Shown here piece after piece: positions 60,905 through 64,000 of a DNA stretch of 64,000 bases (position 1 is the first letter of the stretch; each line of letters begins with the position of its first letter). Position numbers and translations under genes: made by a program. This stretch comes from Allomuricauda sp. (GTDB taxonomy: Bacteria; Bacteroidota; Bacteroidia; Flavobacteriales; Flavobacteriaceae), in the NCBI GenBank assembly GCA_003712125.1, contig RHLF01000001.1, forward strand, positions 682,001 to 746,000, read 5' to 3'. The notes under the pieces were generated by a model. The model was not told the origin of the DNA and made no database searches. It worked only from the letters and a program-made list of their open reading frames with translations.

Positions 60905-61456
60905 GTGGAACTAACGGTTGATTCATACAGCATCGCACCCATCCAAGAAAAAGACGCTTGGCGTTTGTGTGATTTTGTGGTTATCAACGAAGATTACCTA
61001 AAGGCGTATTTTCCCGAAACCTTACGGGAGAACCTGACCCCTACCTTAGCGGAATTGTTTGTGCATCGAAAGCAGCGGCAATTTCACCAAAAAGATGAAT
61101 ACTTATTTGTCATCAAGGAAAACGTTAACCGCACGATTGTGGGATTGATTTATGTCAAAGAGCTTTTAAAAAAACCGGGGCAAGGTGAATTGGCCTATTG
61201 TATTGGATACCAATACGCCAACAAAGGACTAATGACCAAATTTGTGCGCGCAATTATGGCCTGGTGCTTTACTGAGGCCATGCTAACAAGCTTGCAAATC
61301 ATTGTACATGAAAGTAACGGGGCAAGTATTCGAGTCGCAAAAAAACTTGGCTTCAATTTCGTTGGGTTATTGACCAATGAACACCGAATGCCTGATGGGC
61401 AATTGGCTGACATGCAGCTATATGAGTTAGAGAAAAAGGCCTTTTCCCTAAATTGA
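60905..61456 (+). CDS. GNAT family acetyltransferase
   Basis: The 183-residue protein has the GNAT fold of the RimJ/RimL type: YSIAPIQEKDAWRL, GLIYVKEL, GELAYCIGYQYANKGLMTK and IIVHESNGASIRVAKKLGF, the last being the acetyl-CoA-binding part. The start is a GTG at 60905. It is a passenger in the haem operon, 6 nt after hemE; its substrate is unknown. Confidence 0.87.
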   Translation: MELTVDSYSIAPIQEKDAWRLCDFVVINEDYLKAYFPETLRENLTPTLAELFVHRKQRQFHQKDEYLFVIKENVNRTIVGLIYVKELLKKPGQGELAYCIGYQYANKGLMTKFVRAIMAWCFTEAMLTSLQIIVHESNGASIRVAKKLGFNFVGLLTNEHRMPDGQLADMQLYELEKKAFSLN

Positions 61457-61950
61457 TGAACTTGTTCAAAACCATATCGCGCTTAAAGTGGCCATCGCTA
61501 TTTCGGTTGGTCCGGCTTTGTTTACCCCATATCTTATTGCTCTGGCCTACCTACAAGGCCACCAAAGAGTGTATGCAAATTTCGACCCTTCATTTTGGTC
61601 GGAAACACTATCAAAATGGCCGGGCAAATGCGTTTAGACATGCTTTATGGAATATTTTGATTGCCAAAAGATGTTTGAAGCAAAATCAATCTGTGGAACG
61701 GGTATTGAGATGGACAAAAAACATTACAGATTGGCATGAACAAGCATTTTTCAGCAACGTGCTCCCCATGAAAATGGATTACCATAACAATGCAGTGGGC
61801 CGAACTATTTTTAGGGAAAACCTAGTGTGGTCAAAGACCGAATTTGTCAATTTTCTGCTTCAGCTAACCCAAAATGCCATCAAGATCGATGAATCAATTG
61901 ATCTTGACCCATTGAAAAAACAATTGATATATATTTCCGATGACAGTTAA
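61456..61950 (+). CDS. DUF6973-type protein in the haem operon
   Basis: The 164-residue protein has a basic, hydrophobic N-terminus (LFRLVRLCLPHILLLWPTY) and a histidine-rich core: GRANAFRHALWNILIAK, WTKNITDWHEQAFF and KMDYHNNAVGRTIFR. The repeated H/D and N residues suggest a metal-dependent site, but no function is known. It starts on the last base of the GNAT stop and overlaps hemF by 11 nt, so it is firmly in the operon. Confidence 0.72.
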   Translation: MNLFKTISRLKWPSLFRLVRLCLPHILLLWPTYKATKECMQISTLHFGRKHYQNGRANAFRHALWNILIAKRCLKQNQSVERVLRWTKNITDWHEQAFFSNVLPMKMDYHNNAVGRTIFRENLVWSKTEFVNFLLQLTQNAIKIDESIDLDPLKKQLIYISDDS

Positions 61951-62848
61951 AGATCGTTTTTATTCATATATACAAGAGTTGCAAGATGCCATTACCGAAA
62001 AACTGGAACAGGTAGACGGTAAGGCTTCGTTTAAACAAGATATTTGGCAACGCGCCGAAGGCGGTGGTGGGCGAACGCGTATTATAGAAAACGGTAACGT
62101 TTTTGAAAAAGGCGGGGTAAATATTTCTGCTGTCCATGGTGAACTACCCAAAAGCATGCAACAGTATTTTGAAGTAGATGAAGCCGATTTTTTTGCGTGC
62201 GGATTAAGTTTGGTACTCCATCCAAAAAACCCTTTCGTTCCTACGGTTCATGCCAACTGGCGCTATTTTGAAATGTATGATAAGCAAGGGAACATTGTAG
62301 ACCAATGGTTTGGTGGCGGTCAAGACCTTACACCTTACTACCTGTTTGATGAAGATGCCAAACACTTTCATACCGTATGCAAAAATGCCTGTGATAAACA
62401 CCATAGCAGTTTCTATGCCACCTACAAAAAACGTTGTGACGACTATTTTTGGAACAGTCACAGAAATGAGGCTCGAGGAATTGGTGGGTTATTCTTTGAC
62501 TATTGCAAAGCGGATGACAACATGGATATGGAAGCATGGTATGCCTTTGTTACCGAAGTGGGCAATAGTTTTCTGAAGAGTTATGTACCCCTAGTTGAAA
62601 AACGGAAAGATGCAGAATTTGGTCCTGAACATAGGGATTGGCAAGAGATTCGTAGGGGGCGGTATGTTGAATTTAATTTGGTTCATGACAAAGGCACCTT
62701 GTTTGGTCTTCGAACCAACGGTCGCATCGAAAGTATTTTGATGAGCCTCCCACCACACGTGCAATGGCGTTATGATCATTCCCCAAAGCCAGGGAGCCAA
62801 GAGCAACGCCTTGTTAGCGTTCTTAAAGAACCCCAGGAATGGGTATAA
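61940..62848 (+). CDS. hemF: Oxygen-dependent coproporphyrinogen III oxidase
   Basis: The 302-residue enzyme converts coproporphyrinogen III to protoporphyrinogen IX using O2. Marks are GGGGRTRIIENGNVFEKGGV, PFVPTVHANWRYFEM, WFGGGQDLTPYYL, EARGIGGLFFDY and EIRRGRYVEFNLVHDKGT. No hemN was seen in the window, so the step shown here is the aerobic one. Confidence 0.95.
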   Translation: MTVKDRFYSYIQELQDAITEKLEQVDGKASFKQDIWQRAEGGGGRTRIIENGNVFEKGGVNISAVHGELPKSMQQYFEVDEADFFACGLSLVLHPKNPFVPTVHANWRYFEMYDKQGNIVDQWFGGGQDLTPYYLFDEDAKHFHTVCKNACDKHHSSFYATYKKRCDDYFWNSHRNEARGIGGLFFDYCKADDNMDMEAWYAFVTEVGNSFLKSYVPLVEKRKDAEFGPEHRDWQEIRRGRYVEFNLVHDKGTLFGLRTNGRIESILMSLPPHVQWRYDHSPKPGSQEQRLVSVLKEPQEWV

Positions 62849-62864
62849 TGTTTAGATTTACGGT

Positions 62865-63653
62865 ATGAAACTAACGCTTTATCAAATTGATGCTTTTACA
62901 GACACTGTTTTTGGGGGTAATCCTGCCGCGGTGGTTATTCTTGATGAATGGCTGGAGGCCAGTGTAATGCAAAAAATTGCCCAAGAAAACAATTTGGCCG
63001 AGACAGCATACATTGTACAAAATAATAGCACATTTGAAATTCGATGGTTCACCCCTGAGACAGAAGTTGACCTTTGTGGGCATGCCACCTTGGCTTCTGC
63101 CTATGTACTTTTTACCTATCATGGTTATAATGAGAATACACTTAAGTTTTATTCACATCGAAGTGGCCATTTAAGTGTTCAAAAGGCACAGGGAGGTTAT
63201 ATGGTTATGGATTTTCCTACCGATGACATCATTGCCATACAGGGTCTAGACCAAATCAATAAAGCAATTGGTTTAACACCCCAACGCACCATTAAAGGAA
63301 AAACCGACTATTTGCTGATTTACAATTCACAACAGGAAATTGAGGAAATTAGCCCGAATTTTCATTTATTGGACCAATTGGATTGCCGCGGTGTTATTGT
63401 TTCAGCCCCCGGCGAGGAGGTTGACTTTGTTTCACGTTTTTTTGCCCCACAATGCGGTATTCCTGAAGACCCGGTCACAGGATCGGCCCATACTACCCTG
63501 ACCCCCTATTGGTCAAAAGTCTTGAGAAAAACAGAAATGACCGCCAAACAACTCTCGCAGCGGGGAGGTAATTTGGTTTGTGAATTTTTGGGCGATAGGG
63601 TCAAGATTGCTGGAAAGGCTGTTCCATATTTAATAGGAGAAATAGAATTTTAG
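62865..63653 (+). CDS. PhzF family isomerase-like protein
   Basis: The 262-residue protein has the PhzF diaminopimelate-epimerase-like fold. Marks are YQIDAFTDTVFGGNPAAVV, the catalytic Glu in ENNLAETAYIV, FTPETEVDLCGHATLASAYVL and GIPEDPVTGSAHTTLTPYW. Most members have unknown substrates. It lies 16 nt after hemF and 2 nt before hemB, so it is in the operon but has no known role in haem synthesis. Confidence 0.9.
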   Translation: MKLTLYQIDAFTDTVFGGNPAAVVILDEWLEASVMQKIAQENNLAETAYIVQNNSTFEIRWFTPETEVDLCGHATLASAYVLFTYHGYNENTLKFYSHRSGHLSVQKAQGGYMVMDFPTDDIIAIQGLDQINKAIGLTPQRTIKGKTDYLLIYNSQQEIEEISPNFHLLDQLDCRGVIVSAPGEEVDFVSRFFAPQCGIPEDPVTGSAHTTLTPYWSKVLRKTEMTAKQLSQRGGNLVCEFLGDRVKIAGKAVPYLIGEIEF

Positions 63654-63655
63654 TT

Positions 63656-64000
63656 ATGTATCCATTACATCGAAATAGAAGGCTTAGAAGTTCCGAAGCA
63701 ATACGAAGGTTGGTTCGTGAAACGGTTGTGACCCCAAATGACTTTTTGGTTCCGTTGTTTGTGGTTGAAGGATCAGGGGTTCGGGAGGAGATTCCATCAA
63801 TGCCGAACTATTATAGGTTGAGTTTAGATAATCTCGAAAAGGAAGTACAGGAATTATGGAAGCTTGGCCTTTGTGCTGTGCTTCTATTTGTCAAAGTACC
63901 TGATAGTCTAAAAGACAATAAAGGTACCGAAGCCTTGAATGCCAATGGTTTGATGCAACGTGCCATTAAAACCGTTAAACAAGCATGCCCTGAAATGGTC
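63656..64000 (+). CDS. hemB: Porphobilinogen synthase (delta-aminolevulinic acid dehydratase), N-terminal part
   Basis: The first 115 residues are visible; the gene runs off the window. They show the HemB start: RRLRSSEAIRRLVRETVVTP, DFLVPLFVVEG and a VLLFVKVPDSLKDNKGTEA segment typical of the family (IKDxxGSEA-like). The enzyme joins two 5-aminolevulinate molecules. It is the last haem gene seen in this operon and follows phzF by 2 nt. Confidence 0.93.
   Translation, partial: MYPLHRNRRLRSSEAIRRLVRETVVTPNDFLVPLFVVEGSGVREEIPSMPNYYRLSLDNLEKEVQELWKLGLCAVLLFVKVPDSLKDNKGTEALNANGLMQRAIKTVKQACPEMV

Noticed and set aside
1-64000. CRISPR arrays, rRNA or tRNA genes
   Set aside because: No regular direct-repeat array was seen and no cloverleaf with a GTTCRA loop was found in the intergenic spaces; matches to such words fall inside coding genes.

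Overview
The window reads as chromosomal DNA of a marine-type Bacteroidota, most likely a member of the Flavobacteriaceae; the genus cannot be fixed from the sequence alone. The support is family content (DUF1080 sugar proteins, exported Gfo/Idh/MocA enzymes with Tat signals, giant BNR/VPS10-like propellers, LytTR/LytS signalling, AraC proteins with a membrane N-terminus, the YicC-gmk-nadD order, HemJ), moderate AT-richness, A/T-rich leaders with almost no Shine-Dalgarno sequences, and frequent TTG/GTG starts. No rRNA, tRNA, CRISPR array, prophage or complete IS element was seen.

Layout. 0-2.1 kb: housekeeping genes nadD (cut by the window edge), a DUF559 gene, gmk and YicC. 2.1-13.4 kb: a sugar-catabolic region. 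One leftward operon carries SdpI-like, two DUF1080 lipoproteins and a TIM-barrel epimerase. A second leftward operon carries a Gfo/Idh/MocA dehydrogenase, two MFS permeases, DinB and an exported TIM-barrel protein. It is divergent from a GMC oxidoreductase with its Tat-bearing small subunit, and a perfect 16-bp palindrome lies between the divergent starts. 13.4-14.4 kb: a gap of about 0.95 kb dense in inverted repeats, with one tiny ORF for a membrane/exported peptide. 14.4-17.1 kb: a LytTR regulator and TPR-LytS kinase. 17-24.8 kb: mixed housekeeping genes (DUF3109, MarC, S41 protease, dCMP deaminase, HupE/UreJ-like, DjlA-like, bacilliredoxin, SDR, PlsC, HD). 24.8-28.1 kb: an exported oxidoreductase, then a two-gene AT-rich cassette bounded by 20-bp inverted repeats, then a P1 peptidase. 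28.1-35.9 kb: an ECF42-like sigma factor with its YCII partner, a radical SAM protein, secreted proteins, a crotonase, a NtrY-like kinase and HemJ. 36-44.6 kb: two tandem propeller proteins of more than 1000 residues, divergent from a third DUF1080 and a third Gfo/Idh/MocA gene. 44.7-52.6 kb: an AraC sensor, exported RidA-like plus P1 peptidase, an SPFH-GYF/zinc-ribbon pair with a REP-like repeat between them, small proteins and a lactonase. 52.6-64 kb: the haem region, with MATE-hemH, DUF1460, and an AraC regulator divergent from hemA-hemC-hemD-hemE-GNAT-DUF6973-hemF-phzF-hemB (hemB cut by the window edge).

Two pathways stand out. The sugar genes fit a 3-keto-glycoside route: a periplasmic FAD oxidoreductase oxidises C3 of a sugar, DUF1080 proteins cleave the 3-keto-glycoside, and isomerases/dehydrogenases and MFS permeases process and import the product. 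The haem genes cover most steps from glutamyl-tRNA to haem: hemA, B, C, D, E, F, J and H are present, hemL is not in the window. The least explained items are the inverted-repeat cassette at 26.3-26.9 kb, the structured gap at 13.4-14.4 kb with its peptide gene beside a LytTR/LytS pair, the absence of a standard start codon for full-length hemA, and the REP-like element directly before the zinc-ribbon gene.
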